Source of the DNA: Roseovarius pelagicus
Lineage (GTDB): Bacteria; Pseudomonadota; Alphaproteobacteria; Rhodobacterales; Rhodobacteraceae
Length of the DNA: 64,000 bases
NCBI RefSeq assembly: GCF_025639885.1
Contig: NZ_CP106738.1
Coordinates: 2,790,001 to 2,854,000 of the forward strand
Direction of reading: 5' to 3'
Shown: in pieces, positions 1-8,693 of the stretch
Numbering within the stretch: position 1 is the stretch's first letter
Layout of the letters: each line of letters begins with the position of its first letter
The notes under the pieces: model-generated
What the model saw: the letters and a program-made list of their open reading frames with translations, nothing else
The model's database searches: none
Told to the model about the DNA's origin: nothing
Translations under genes and position numbers: made by a program

Positions 1-1
1 T

Positions 2-82
2 GATCACCGCGCGCTCGATGGCGCACCGGCGGGCGATCTGATGACGACGATCTGCAATGAGATCGAGGCGATGGGATCGTGA
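2..82 (+). CDS. 2-oxoacid dehydrogenase E2 acyltransferase, C-terminal end (partial)
   Basis: Only the last 26 codons are inside the window; the reading frame enters at base 2 and stops with TGA at 80-82. The fragment begins with DHRALDG, which matches the DHRxxDG catalytic motif of lipoamide-dependent E2 acyltransferases (the His is the active-site base), and then has the usual short terminal helix. Such E2 subunits form the core of pyruvate, branched-chain or acetoin dehydrogenase complexes. The next gene resembles lipoate ligase and an AcoR-like regulator lies nearby, so an acetoin-type complex is plausible, but the substrate cannot be told from this fragment. The stop overlaps the GTG start of the next gene. 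Confidence 0.75.
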   Translation, partial: DHRALDGAPAGDLMTTICNEIEAMGS

Positions 83-777
83 CGGGGCCGTTGCATGTCG
101 TGGATACCGTGGCGGAGGGTCTTGCTTTGGAAACAGACGCCTTCGCCTCGAACCACACAGAAATTCGTCTTTGGACGGCGCGGCAACGCGCATTGGTCTG
201 CCCTGCGTCAATGCAACGCCTAACCGGTTTCGAGGGCGCAAAATCGAGAACCGCAGGGCGCGGCTGGCCACTTCACCTTCGCCCGACAGGCGGCGGGGCC
301 GTGCCGCAGGGGGCTGGCGTACTGAACCTCGCGCTTGGATTAACCAAAGACCGATATTTTACCATTGAGGATGGGTATCGTCTCATTACACAAATCATAC
401 GCGATGCTCTGTCGTCTGACCTCATGCCCGGTGCGACACCGGACAGCTTTTGCGACGGGGCGTGGAACCTCGCCGTCTTTGGCCGCAAGGTGGTGGGGAC
501 CGCTCAACGGCTGCGTCCCGTGCGCCAAAGGCGAAAACGCATTCTGATCCATGCGCTGATCCTGACACATGGCGATATCACTCCGGGCGCAGCCGCAGTC
601 GGCATGTTCCACCATGACCTTGGGCTGGGACCGGTGTCTGCGGTCGCCCACATCACGCTGGAATCGGCATTCCCCAAGCAATGGCGCGCTGCGGATGAAC
701 TGGCCGCCCGCCTGTATGACAAATCATTTGCCGCGCTAGAAGCCCCGTCCCCTCATATCGGGGGGATCGTGGCCTGA
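79..777 (+). CDS. Lipoate-protein ligase A family protein
   Basis: This 232-residue protein is of the biotin/lipoate A/B ligase (LplA) family, which attaches lipoate to the lysine of E2 or GcvH domains. The signatures seen are RPTGGGAV followed by GAGVLNLAL (the family RxTGGGAV...N pattern, near residue 88) and GRKVVGTAQR (around 135-144), which holds the catalytic lysine. The start is a GTG at 79 overlapping the stop of the E2 gene, so the two are translationally coupled and this ligase probably lipoylates that complex. It is shorter than E. coli LplA and lacks the separate C-terminal accessory domain, as is common for family members that work on a dedicated complex. Confidence 0.8.
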   Translation: MTGPLHVVDTVAEGLALETDAFASNHTEIRLWTARQRALVCPASMQRLTGFEGAKSRTAGRGWPLHLRPTGGGAVPQGAGVLNLALGLTKDRYFTIEDGYRLITQIIRDALSSDLMPGATPDSFCDGAWNLAVFGRKVVGTAQRLRPVRQRRKRILIHALILTHGDITPGAAAVGMFHHDLGLGPVSAVAHITLESAFPKQWRAADELAARLYDKSFAALEAPSPHIGGIVA

Positions 778-829
778 GATCAAACAACCCGGACCGACAC
801 CAATCCCTAACATCAAGGAGAAACACGCC

Positions 830-1132
830 ATGACAGCCTATTCAATTCTCGCCGTAACACCGACGTCGGAAGGCTGGATTCCCAGCTATATCGAACCAGT
901 GGGGAAGATTATCGCCAAACATGGCGGTAAATATCTGGTGCGCACAACCAGTCACGAACAAGTCGAAGGGGCCGACAGTCCTGCGGCTCTGCGTATCATT
1001 CTGGAATGGCCCGACAGGCAAGCCGCGCTGAACTTTGTCAACGATCCGGACTACGCCCCATATCTCAAGGCCCGTAGAGAAGGATCGGATAGCGTTCATT
1101 TCGTTGTCGAAGGAAAAGATGACCTCGCGTGA
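830..1132 (+). CDS. DUF1330-like small protein
   Basis: This 100-residue protein has a ferredoxin-like (dimeric alpha-beta barrel) pattern: MTAYSILAVTPT, then IEPVGKIIAKHGGKYLVRT, then a strand rich in ILEWPD and FVNDPDYAPY near the end. This fits the DUF1330 family, whose biochemical role is unknown. An AAGGAG-type ribosome site lies about ten bases before the ATG. It follows the lipoate ligase gene by 52 bases on the same strand and converges on the AcoR-like gene. The family call is good; no function can be given. Confidence 0.75.
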   Translation: MTAYSILAVTPTSEGWIPSYIEPVGKIIAKHGGKYLVRTTSHEQVEGADSPAALRIILEWPDRQAALNFVNDPDYAPYLKARREGSDSVHFVVEGKDDLA

Positions 1133-1186
1133 AGCTCGCGGGTTCTCTATCAACTGATGTCTTGGTCGGGATCACTGCCCAGCAGG

Positions 1187-3013
1187 TCACGCCGGACGCA
1201 TAAACCCATAGCGCTTGATCTTACGATTGATCGTGGCGCGGCTGATGCCGAGACGGCGGGCAGCCTCGGTGACGTTCCATCCGCTGGAGGTCAGCGCGTC
1301 GCGTACCCGCGCCCCGTCGTCATAAGCCAACGCCGGAGCGAGCGTATCTGACAGGGCAGGAACGTGTTCTGCCATTCTGATCGACGTCGGGGACAGGTCC
1401 ACCGGTGTGATCTGATCCCCCGCCATGGTTATCAATGCCCGCTCCAGTGCCGTCCGCAGTTCTCGCAGGTTGCCGGGGAACGTATGCGCCTTGATCAGGG
1501 TAACCGCCGCTTCGCTCAGCGTTATCCGCCGCCCGGCGATCCGGGTGGCGAGCACTTCGGCCAGAATTTCGGGCCGCTCGCGCTCTCGCAGAGGTGGCAG
1601 CGATACATGCGCACCGGCCAGCATGTAATAGAGGTCGTCACGGAAACGCCCTTGCGCGACGCGGTGCATCAGCGGGCGGCGGCTCACCGATACCAGCCTT
1701 GGAGTCTGCGCATCGCCGGATGCAGCATCGCTCTCGATTGACTCAAGTAGTCCGCGCAGCACGGATTGCGCCGCGACAGGCATCTCATGGATATTGTCGA
1801 ACACCACCGTCGGTCGATCGTTGGTCGCCTCTGGCATCATGGCAAGAACGCGCGCCTGAGTCAGAACTGAGCGCAGAGCACCTGCGTCTGCCGCATCGTC
1901 GCGCAGTGTGGTGCAATCCACCCTCAATAGCGGTGCGTCGCCAGCCAGCGCGGCGATCAGGGCGGATTTGCCGGTGCTAGTTTCGCCTTCAATTACAAGA
2001 GAGGTGCCTGCCTGAAACAAGGTTCGGGCCTCCGCGCAGCGTGCCGCCATGATCTTGCACCCCGTCGCCAAATCGCGCAGCGACGGCGGCAGGCGGCGCC
2101 CCCGCCGCGCAGGCGTGCGGATGGTTGCGCCCGGATGCAGCGAGCGAGCAGTGCCCGGCATCCTCGCAGAAAAGCTAACAACCGCGCCTTCAGGCTTTGG
2201 CATCGAAAGTACACGCTCAGGCACTTTCGCCAGTGCGTCGCTCTCCATGTTGAACACGGCCTGAAACGGTTGGCCTTTCAGCGTGTTGCGCGCATCGTGC
2301 TGAAAGAGCCGGTTCACGGCGGAGGTCGCGCCGAGGATAATCCCTGACTCATCAACCGCCACTAACCCGTCCCCCGAAAGCGGTCGCCCCGGCGCAGACG
2401 AGGATACGGTCACCAGCAAGCTATCGCTAAAATGCTGTTCGAACAGGCGTCGCTGGATGCGGTCTGCGGCGGTTGCTAGATACTGTTGCGTGATTAGGTG
2501 TTCAGCAGGGGTTCCGTGGTCGTAGGTGACTAGGTTGACCGATCCCACAAGCGCACCCATCGCGTCAAAAATCGGCGTGCCGGTACAGGCAAAGGCCCGG
2601 AGCCGCTGATAGAAATGATCGGCCCCGCCAACGGTAAAGGCGCGCCCGGCGCGTAGCGCCATGGACACGCCATTGGTGCCGGCGATGCGTTCATCCCAGC
2701 ACGAGCCGAGAGCGATTCCGTTCCAATCTTCGGTCTCTTGACCGCCAGCGCTTTCGAGCCGCACAAGCACCCCGTCGGCGTCCGTGACCACAAGACAGCG
2801 TTTACCGTCGCCTACGGATGATGCCAACTGGCGAAAGAAGCCCTGCCGCCCGCCTGTGCGCGCCGTGATCTGCTGCAACCGTGGTGCGATCTCCGAGCTT
2901 TGGAGGCGCATGATCGGGCGGACGGCATCGCGGGCGAGCTTGTGCTGCCGCTCGCACCGATCCCACGACGCGGCGATTTCTTCACGGATCCTGAGGGTCA
3001 GGGCGTCGGTCAT
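1187..3013 (-). CDS. AcoR-like transcriptional regulator with degenerate sigma54-activator domain
   Basis: This 608-residue protein has the AcoR layout: an N-terminal GAF sensor region (about 60-190), a PAS-like stretch (about 215-285), an AAA+ region (about 320-520) and a C-terminal Fis-type helix-turn-helix (about 560-605, NVTEAARRLGISRATINRKI). AcoR proteins normally activate sigma54 promoters of acetoin dehydrogenase genes. Here Walker A is GETSTGKS (343-350), but no GAFTGA loop is present between about 366 and 400, and Walker B reads VVFDNIHE, with Asn where catalytic Glu is expected. It therefore probably does not remodel sigma54 and may act through sigma70, as TyrR does. It lies convergent to the E2/lipoate ligase genes and 53 bases after the SDR gene, so co-transcription with the oxidoreductase operon is also possible. 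Confidence 0.8.
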   Translation of the reverse strand: MTDALTLRIREEIAASWDRCERQHKLARDAVRPIMRLQSSEIAPRLQQITARTGGRQGFFRQLASSVGDGKRCLVVTDADGVLVRLESAGGQETEDWNGIALGSCWDERIAGTNGVSMALRAGRAFTVGGADHFYQRLRAFACTGTPIFDAMGALVGSVNLVTYDHGTPAEHLITQQYLATAADRIQRRLFEQHFSDSLLVTVSSSAPGRPLSGDGLVAVDESGIILGATSAVNRLFQHDARNTLKGQPFQAVFNMESDALAKVPERVLSMPKPEGAVVSFSARMPGTARSLHPGATIRTPARRGRRLPPSLRDLATGCKIMAARCAEARTLFQAGTSLVIEGETSTGKSALIAALAGDAPLLRVDCTTLRDDAADAGALRSVLTQARVLAMMPEATNDRPTVVFDNIHEMPVAAQSVLRGLLESIESDAASGDAQTPRLVSVSRRPLMHRVAQGRFRDDLYYMLAGAHVSLPPLRERERPEILAEVLATRIAGRRITLSEAAVTLIKAHTFPGNLRELRTALERALITMAGDQITPVDLSPTSIRMAEHVPALSDTLAPALAYDDGARVRDALTSSGWNVTEAARRLGISRATINRKIKRYGFMRPA

Positions 3014-3066
3014 GTCTCTTCCGTTGTAGATGTTAGGACGTCAGCGCGACGTCTGTAAACGCCTTG

Positions 3067-3861
3067 CTACTCTCGGTCTGTGGCACCGGTGAGATCTCTT
3101 ATCGCCTCCATGACGGCGGCGACCTGCGTTTTATCGGAGGCCGCGGAATGCGGCTCGGCGAAGCCCCCGCTGTCGTTGTCGAAGTAGCGCCCGGTGGCCT
3201 CGGCAAACTCATCCGACAACGCCGCACGACACAGGATGTCGGCCCCGATGGAAAGGTCGTTGCCAGCGACGCCGAAGCCCTCCTTGACCATCTTCGAGGC
3301 CAGTAACGAGCCGGGATTTACCGCGATGAAGACGGGCCCATCCGGGTGCGCCCGCGCCAACGCTTGCGTCCAGATCGTGATCGCCAGCTTGCTCTGCGCA
3401 TAAGCTTGCATTTGGTCGAGCGCCTGTTTGCCGCGCAATGCAGCTATGCCCACAGGAGCCTGCGCCGCCGACGACAGGTTCACCACGCGCCCGTCTGCGG
3501 GAATGATTGGCAGCAGTTTCTGCGTGAGCAGATACGGCGCGAGCGTGTTGACAACGAAGCGGGTGTCGAGCCCCTCTGGCGTATGCGTTTCAGCGACCTT
3601 GTAGACCCCTGCATTGTTGATCAACACGTCGATCCGGTCGTGGCGAGCACGGATCGCCTCGGCCAGCGCCGCAACCTCTTCCAGACGGGACAGATCGGCG
3701 AGAAAGGTCTCAGGGTCGCCACCGACCTCTTTGGCTGCGGCCTCCAGTTTTTTAGCACTGCGGCCATGCAACAATACGATGTGGCCTTCATCCGCGAGCG
3801 TCTTGGCGGTTAGCAGGCCGATGCCATCAGTCGCGCCGGTGATCAGGATCGTCTTGGTCAT
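3067..3861 (-). CDS. Short-chain dehydrogenase/reductase (SDR)
   Basis: This 264-residue protein is a classical NAD(P)-dependent SDR with Rossmann motif TGATDGIG (residues 8-15), NNAGVYK (about 87) and a Ser/Tyr/Lys-type centre. The active-site region reads SSAAQAP followed by YAQSKLAI, giving the YxxxK pair. Sequence after the active site ([11 protein letters not shown]) resembles the retinol-dehydrogenase-like or extended SDRs that act on small carbonyls. It begins nine bases after the stop of the LLM gene, so it is the third gene of the operon starting at 5859. The substrate is unknown. Confidence 0.85.
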   Translation of the reverse strand: MTKTILITGATDGIGLLTAKTLADEGHIVLLHGRSAKKLEAAAKEVGGDPETFLADLSRLEEVAALAEAIRARHDRIDVLINNAGVYKVAETHTPEGLDTRFVVNTLAPYLLTQKLLPIIPADGRVVNLSSAAQAPVGIAALRGKQALDQMQAYAQSKLAITIWTQALARAHPDGPVFIAVNPGSLLASKMVKEGFGVAGNDLSIGADILCRAALSDEFAEATGRYFDNDSGGFAEPHSAASDKTQVAAVMEAIRDLTGATDRE

Positions 3862-3870
3862 GGGAGTTCC

Positions 3871-4839
3871 TCAACTTTGAAAGTCTGGCAGGACGTCTTT
3901 GGCCAGCCGGTGCATGGTGTCTTCGATATCCGTGCCGCTAAAGCGCAGGTTCAGGGCGACGTGATTGACGCCCAGCCTGCGGATTTCCGTCAGGTAGCGC
4001 TTTAGATGGTCCGAGCCCGACCGAAAGCCCAAATGGATCGGTTGGGGCGGCGCATCTGCCTGCGCTACGAGATCGATATAGAGCGATTGCATCACCGGCT
4101 TGTCCGGCAGGCCCGCTGCGGAAATGCGCTGGCGATAGGCACCGATCACCTGACCTTGCGCTGCAGCATCGCGTGGATAGGTCATCCAGCCATCGCCGTT
4201 CTGCGCGACCCAATCGGGACTCTGTTGGCTGCCGCCGGTGATCAACAGCGGCAATCGTTCGCCCGTGGGTTTCGGCAGCATGTCGATCCCACCTGAGAGC
4301 CTTCCCTGAGCGGTCTCGCGGTGGGGGTAGTCCTCTGACATTGCGCGAATATAATCCACGCTGTCCCGGAACCTGCTGCCGCGATCCTCAAAGCCCTTGT
4401 TCAGCGCCGGGTATTCCTCGGGTCTGTCGCCGGAGGCGACCCCGAGCAACAGTCGCCCGCCCGACAGCACATCGACCGAAGCCGCCGACTTGGCCACATG
4501 CGCGGGGTGGCGCAGGGGCAAGACGATGCTCGCCACGCCAAGCGCGATATCCCGCGTCGAAGCCGCTAATACGCCGAGGTAAACGAAGGGGTCAAAGATC
4601 TGTCCGGCGTCACCGAAGGACGGCACATTAAATGGCACGTCTCGCAGCCAGAGCGCGGCAAACCCCAAGTTATCAGCCAACTTCGCGCGTTCGATATGGC
4701 GTGTCATGTCCGGCACCGCGCTCTGCGGATAAGCCTCCAATGGGGCTACGAGACCGACGCTCATCTGCCCCGGTTTAAAGGTGGCGTTATAGGCCCGGTT
4801 CATTTTCGTGAATGACTTGTGTCCTGTCTGATCCAACAT
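3871..4839 (-). CDS. Luciferase-like (LLM class) flavin-dependent oxidoreductase
   Basis: A 322-residue protein of the bacterial luciferase-like monooxygenase family, flavin dependent and expected to be cytosolic. Visible features are MSVGLVAPLEAYP near the start, GFAALWLRDVPF, the TRDIALGVASIVLPLRHP strand/helix, and VDVLSGGRLLLGVASGDRPEEY, the standard LLM core. The reading frame extends five codons upstream to a GTG, but those codons contain the AGGAGG ribosome site for the ATG at 4839, so I choose that ATG. It sits between the alcohol dehydrogenase and SDR genes with gaps of 24 and 9 bases. The substrate cannot be deduced. Confidence 0.85.
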   Translation of the reverse strand: MLDQTGHKSFTKMNRAYNATFKPGQMSVGLVAPLEAYPQSAVPDMTRHIERAKLADNLGFAALWLRDVPFNVPSFGDAGQIFDPFVYLGVLAASTRDIALGVASIVLPLRHPAHVAKSAASVDVLSGGRLLLGVASGDRPEEYPALNKGFEDRGSRFRDSVDYIRAMSEDYPHRETAQGRLSGGIDMLPKPTGERLPLLITGGSQQSPDWVAQNGDGWMTYPRDAAAQGQVIGAYRQRISAAGLPDKPVMQSLYIDLVAQADAPPQPIHLGFRSGSDHLKRYLTEIRRLGVNHVALNLRFSGTDIEDTMHRLAKDVLPDFQS

Positions 4840-4863
4840 CGTCAACCTCCTCACGTCGCAAAT

Positions 4864-5859
4864 TCAAAAGCCGCCGAGCACCTGTTTGCCTATCACGCGA
4901 CCGCTCTCTTGACGCGTATGTGCATGACGCAGCGCCTCTGCGGTCAGGCGCCCATCACGCTGGGTGACGGTGGATTGCAGGGTGCCTTTTTCGATCATCT
5001 CGGCCACGCGGTTCAACAGATCGCGCTGGGTGCTCATATCGTCGGTGCCGAACATCGAGCGCGTAAACATGAATTCCCAATGAATGCTCAGTGCCTTGGG
5101 CTTTGCCGCTTTGATGTCGAGGGTCTCGGGGTCGTCGATCAGGGCGATCTGGCCGCGCGGGGCGATCAGGTCGATGATCGCCGGCCAGTGTTGATCGGTT
5201 GCGGTCAGCGCGGCGACATGGCTGGGAGCAAGGCCCAGATCCGCCACTTGGGCCGCCAGATCGCCACGATGATCCACCACGTGATCGGCGCCCATCTTGC
5301 GCACCCAGTCCTGTGTTTCGGGCCGCGATGCGGTGGCGATCACAGTGAGGCCGGTCAGGGCTTTGGCCAATTGGATCAGGACTGATCCGACGCCTCCTGC
5401 ACCGCCGATGACAAGCAGTGTCTGACCCTCTCCGCCACCTTCGGGCAGCCGAAAGGCGTCAAACAGCATCTCCCAAGCGGTGATTGACGTCAGCGGCATT
5501 CCAGCCGCCTGCACGAAATCAAGGCATGCCGGTTTGCACCCGACGATCCGTTCATCAACCGCGTGATACTCGGCATTGGTTCCTGCGCGGGTGACATCGC
5601 CAGCATAGAACACCTCATCGCCGACCTTGTAACACGTGACCTCATCACCGATGTCGGCGACAACTCCGGCCGCATCAAAGCCGAGTATGCGCACCGCGCC
5701 ATCGGGTTCTACGGCTGCGCGCAGTTTGACGTCGACCGGGTTTACCGAGATGCCCTTAACCGCGACCAACAGATCGCGCGGCCCGATCTTGGGCTGGTCC
5801 AATTCGACCATTTCGAGCGTACCTGTCGGGCCCGCTGCGCTGTAACCGATGGCTTTCAT
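4864..5859 (-). CDS. Zinc-type alcohol dehydrogenase / quinone oxidoreductase family (MDR)
   Basis: A 331-residue medium-chain dehydrogenase/reductase of the NADPH:quinone reductase-like (ZADH) subgroup. It opens with [16 protein letters not shown], has VNPVDVKLR and [10 protein letters not shown] for the GroES-like domain, and [10 protein letters not shown] (about 150) for NADP binding. There are no cysteine clusters for structural or catalytic zinc, typical of this subgroup. It is the first gene of the minus-strand operon and is transcribed divergently from a LysR gene, which is the usual control arrangement. A role in reduction of reactive carbonyls or quinones is likely but unproven. Confidence 0.85.
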   Translation of the reverse strand: MKAIGYSAAGPTGTLEMVELDQPKIGPRDLLVAVKGISVNPVDVKLRAAVEPDGAVRILGFDAAGVVADIGDEVTCYKVGDEVFYAGDVTRAGTNAEYHAVDERIVGCKPACLDFVQAAGMPLTSITAWEMLFDAFRLPEGGGEGQTLLVIGGAGGVGSVLIQLAKALTGLTVIATASRPETQDWVRKMGADHVVDHRGDLAAQVADLGLAPSHVAALTATDQHWPAIIDLIAPRGQIALIDDPETLDIKAAKPKALSIHWEFMFTRSMFGTDDMSTQRDLLNRVAEMIEKGTLQSTVTQRDGRLTAEALRHAHTRQESGRVIGKQVLGGF

Positions 5860-5889
5860 GTGTCATGTCCTTTTAATGATGCAGCCAAG

Positions 5890-5908
5890 ATAACTCTTGC
5901 GTAGTTAT
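5890..5908. promoter_or_regulatory. Candidate LysR-type operator between divergent genes
   Basis: A perfect inverted repeat ATAACT-N7-AGTTAT lies in the short intergenic region between the alcohol dehydrogenase (minus) and LysR (plus) genes. Its size and T/A-rich arms fit LysR-family recognition sites (T-N11-A class). It is the only clear dyad in this gap, so it probably binds the LysR protein encoded at 5961. Confidence 0.5.
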
Positions 5909-5960
5909 TAGAAAGCGGCCCTTTTCGGATTTGATTATTCGGATTGCGGAGATAATAGCT

Positions 5961-6866
5961 GTGGACACTGACAACCTGCGCCTGTTTGTGATGGCCGCCG
6001 AACGGTTGAACATCTCCGCCGCCGGACGTGACTTGGGCCTAGCACCCGCGGTTGCCAGCGCGCGCCTCGCAAAGTTGGAACACGAACTGGGCGTAGAGTT
6101 GCTGCGGCGTACCACGCGCAAGGTGTCGCTGTCGCTCGAAGGGTCTGATTTCCTGCCCTATGCGCGAGAGATTTTGGCGCAGGCGGAGGCCGCCAAAGCC
6201 ATCCTTGGTGGCAGTGAAGCCGGCCCGAACGGCACGCTGCGTTTTGCCGCGCCAAGCAGTTTCGCGCAACGTCATATCATGCCGCTGTTGCCCGAGTTCC
6301 ATGCGATCTATCCCGACCTGACGCTGGACCTGCGCCTGTCTGACACGCGGTTCGACGCGATCGAAGGCAGCTTTGATCTGGCGTTGCGCAGTGCGCCTTT
6401 GACTGACAGCAGCCTCAAGGGCCGAAAGCTGGCCGACGACGCGCGGGTTCTATGTGCGTCCCCCGCGTATCTTGCGGCGCACGGCATCCCGAAGACCCTA
6501 AAAGAGCTTTCTGGTCATCAGTTCATTGCCTGGCAAGACCTTGAACCACGCGATTTGCGCGGGCCAGAAGGCGAGACGGCGCGCCTTGATCCAGCTGTTA
6601 TGCGCTGCCGCACCATCGTGGACGACGGCGACGCACAGCGCGAAGCGACCCTCGCCGGGGCGGGGCTCTCTATCAATTCACTTTGGAGCGTTGCGGACGA
6701 GTTTGCCTCGGGTCGCCTTGTCCGAGTGCTGCCAGAATGGAGACTGAACGACAGATCGGTTTTGTGGTTGGTCTATCCGCGCTCAAACGTGCTTACCCCC
6801 AAAACGCGCATTCTGATCGATTTTCTGATCCGCCATTTAGGAACGCATTCCGACTGGGGTGTATGA
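5961..6866 (+). CDS. LysR family transcriptional regulator
   Basis: A 301-residue LysR regulator. The N-terminal winged helix-turn-helix is seen in LRLFVMAAERLNISAAGRDL followed by ELGVELLRRTTRKVSLSLEG; the periplasmic-binding-like effector domain runs from about residue 80 to the end. I prefer the GTG at 5961 (protein starting VDTDNLRLF) over the TTG at 5931, because a GGAG sits about nine bases before it and LysR proteins usually begin close to the first helix. It is divergent from the oxidoreductase operon, which it probably regulates. It resembles the CrgA/AaeR-like group. Confidence 0.85.
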   Translation: MDTDNLRLFVMAAERLNISAAGRDLGLAPAVASARLAKLEHELGVELLRRTTRKVSLSLEGSDFLPYAREILAQAEAAKAILGGSEAGPNGTLRFAAPSSFAQRHIMPLLPEFHAIYPDLTLDLRLSDTRFDAIEGSFDLALRSAPLTDSSLKGRKLADDARVLCASPAYLAAHGIPKTLKELSGHQFIAWQDLEPRDLRGPEGETARLDPAVMRCRTIVDDGDAQREATLAGAGLSINSLWSVADEFASGRLVRVLPEWRLNDRSVLWLVYPRSNVLTPKTRILIDFLIRHLGTHSDWGV

Positions 6867-7220
6867 TCATTCAGAATATTCGTCATATCTGCTTTAACGG
6901 CGGATCGGTCAGAGTTTTTCCACACCACTGAAAGCCTCCTATCGAAGCCGCGAAGCGGTTGAGCCATAGGCGGTGGTCACGGGGAGAGTAGCGCAACTAA
7001 ATGCTGATTGTTTCTATCAGGTATTGATTTCCTAGATGAAATGTGGTGATTCCACGCTCAATCGCCCCAGCCGCGCACCTCGTGCATGCTAGGTATTTCT
7101 ATCCATCAAACGCTGCGCGATGCCGATTCATGTCAAATCAGTCACCATATCCCAAGGTCTCGCGCATTTTTCTATCGTTTGCATCAGGCGGCAGCGCTGT
7201 GCCAAGCAAGGAATGATATC
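6867..7220. other. Intergenic region upstream of the exb-tonB operon
   Basis: About 350 bases without a convincing gene. The frame of the next gene stays open back to an ATG at 7086, but that stretch has no protein-like composition and the real start has its own ribosome site. The region presumably holds the promoter of the exb-tonB operon. AT-rich segments near 7000-7045 are possible promoter or iron-regulator sites, but none is clear enough to call. Confidence 0.4.
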
Positions 7221-7652
7221 ATGGTTGTGAAAACTATACTCAGCGTTGTTGCCATCATCAGTGCCGCGATGCATGCATCGGCGTCGGACGAAAGCATCCT
7301 CGGTGCAGCCGTCTCGCTGGAACTGAACGCGGCGAAGACGACCGATGATACCTGTACTCTGACCTTCATGGTGATCAACGGACATGCGGATCCGATCGAA
7401 AAACTCGTCTATGAGACGGTTCTCTTTGATAGTTCAGGGCAAGTGGACAGATTGGCGTTGTTTGATTTCGGCGCGCTGCCGCCTGCACGCCCCCGGGTTC
7501 GCCAGTTTTCGGTACCGGGTGTGCGCTGTGATGCACTTGGCATGGTCCTGATCAACGGGGCCAATACCTGCGAAAGTGCGACGTTGGATGCCACGGCCTG
7601 CGAGGCCGGGCTGACCGTATCTTCACGCACCGACATCGAGGTGCAGGGATGA
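7221..7652 (+). CDS. Small exported protein at the head of the exbB-exbD-tonB operon
   Basis: A 143-residue protein with an N-terminal signal peptide (MVVKTILSVVAIISAAMHASA, cleavage expected near residue 21) and a mature beta-rich domain with four cysteines, including CTLTF and VRCDALG, suggesting disulfides in the periplasm. I do not recognise the family. The ATG at 7221 has an AAGGAA site about ten bases upstream, which sets the start rather than the ATG at 7086. Its TGA overlaps the exbB ATG, so it is co-translated with the energising complex and probably has an accessory role in TonB-dependent uptake. Confidence 0.7.
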   Translation: MVVKTILSVVAIISAAMHASASDESILGAAVSLELNAAKTTDDTCTLTFMVINGHADPIEKLVYETVLFDSSGQVDRLALFDFGALPPARPRVRQFSVPGVRCDALGMVLINGANTCESATLDATACEAGLTVSSRTDIEVQG

Positions 7653-8314
7653 CCGTTCTTCTGGAACCCATGCGCCAGATTGCAGAGCTCGGCGGTCCCG
7701 TTGTAATGCTTTTGATTGCAGTTTCGATCGTGACGCTGGCGACGGTGATCTACAAGCTATGGCAATTTGCGGTGGCAGGCGTCGGACGCCATACCGCGCT
7801 GAAAGAGGCGGTTTCAGCATGGGACATGGGCGACGGAGCCGCAGCGAGTGCCGCGCTGTCCCGTTCCAGCAGCTATCTAGCGCCGGTCATCGAAATGGCA
7901 TTTTCGGCGCAAACTCCGGATATGCCGCGCTTGGCCGCCGAGGCCGAAAGCAGGTTCGCACGCCTTGAAAGCGGGTTTCGCATGCTCGATTCCGTGGCGC
8001 AACTGGCCCCGCTTCTGGGCCTGTTCGGGACGGTTCTGGGTATGATTGAGGCATTCCAGTCAATGCAGGACGCGGGTGCTCAGGTAGATCCGTCCCTGTT
8101 GGCAGGCGGTATCTGGGTCGCACTTCTGACGACGGCGGTGGGCCTCGTGGTGGCGATGCCGACGGCGTTGATCCTCAGTTGGTTCGAGGGCCGGATGGAC
8201 CGCGAGCGGGTGACGGCGGAACGTGCGTTGACGACGGTTATAGCGCCGCGCGGCTCGGCGGCGGCGCAACGCACGTCAGGCATGGCGGGCGAAGCCCCGG
8301 CGCGACGTGCTTAG
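7649..8314 (+). CDS. exbB: ExbB/TolQ/MotA-family proton channel protein
   Basis: A 221-residue inner-membrane protein of the TonB energising complex. Three membrane segments are seen: about 18-38 (VVMLLIAVSIVTLATVIYKL), about 116-138 (VAQLAPLLGLFGTVLGMIEA) and about 150-175 (ALLTTAVGLVVAMPTALIL). The LAPLLGLFGTVLGM and TTAVGLVVAMPT stretches are ExbB signatures, including the Thr residues lining the proton path. It couples proton flow to TonB. The start overlaps the preceding gene by four bases and its end overlaps the exbD start, so stoichiometric translation is likely. It could instead be TolQ, but the linked tonB and haem genes favour ExbB. Confidence 0.92.
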   Translation: MTVLLEPMRQIAELGGPVVMLLIAVSIVTLATVIYKLWQFAVAGVGRHTALKEAVSAWDMGDGAAASAALSRSSSYLAPVIEMAFSAQTPDMPRLAAEAESRFARLESGFRMLDSVAQLAPLLGLFGTVLGMIEAFQSMQDAGAQVDPSLLAGGIWVALLTTAVGLVVAMPTALILSWFEGRMDRERVTAERALTTVIAPRGSAAAQRTSGMAGEAPARRA

Positions 8315-8693
8315 GCGGCGCAAGGAGCGGCGCAAGCTGTCGATGACATCGTTAATCGACGTGATTTTTCTCTTGCTACTCTTTTTCATGCTCAGCTCGA
8401 CATTCTCCAAATTCGCGGAGCTTGAACTGAGTGCCGCCAGCGGTGGTGCCGTGATCACATCGCAGACCAAGCCGCTGTTTCTGCAGCTTGGCCCGAATGC
8501 CATACGGCTGAACGGTACAGACACCGTGCTGGACCGTCTAACAGACCTGCTGCGCGACATGCCAGAATCCAACACCCCCCGGCCGTTGCTTATCGCGCTG
8601 CAGGGCGATGTGACGTCGCAGCGCCTGACCGATTTGTTAGTGGTCCTGCGCGGCGTGCCGAGGGTCGTTCCCACCGTACTGGGCAGCCAATGA
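8307..8693 (+). CDS. exbD: ExbD biopolymer transport protein (first copy)
   Basis: A 128-residue protein with a basic N-terminus, one membrane segment (about 13-35) and a periplasmic domain. The membrane helix reads MTSLIDVIFLLLLFFML and keeps Asp18, the counterpart of the essential proton-binding Asp25 of E. coli ExbD. It pairs with ExbB in the proton channel that drives TonB. The start is a GTG at 8307, overlapping the end of exbB by eight bases. A second, modified exbD follows directly. Confidence 0.9.
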   Translation: MLRRRKERRKLSMTSLIDVIFLLLLFFMLSSTFSKFAELELSAASGGAVITSQTKPLFLQLGPNAIRLNGTDTVLDRLTDLLRDMPESNTPRPLLIALQGDVTSQRLTDLLVVLRGVPRVVPTVLGSQ

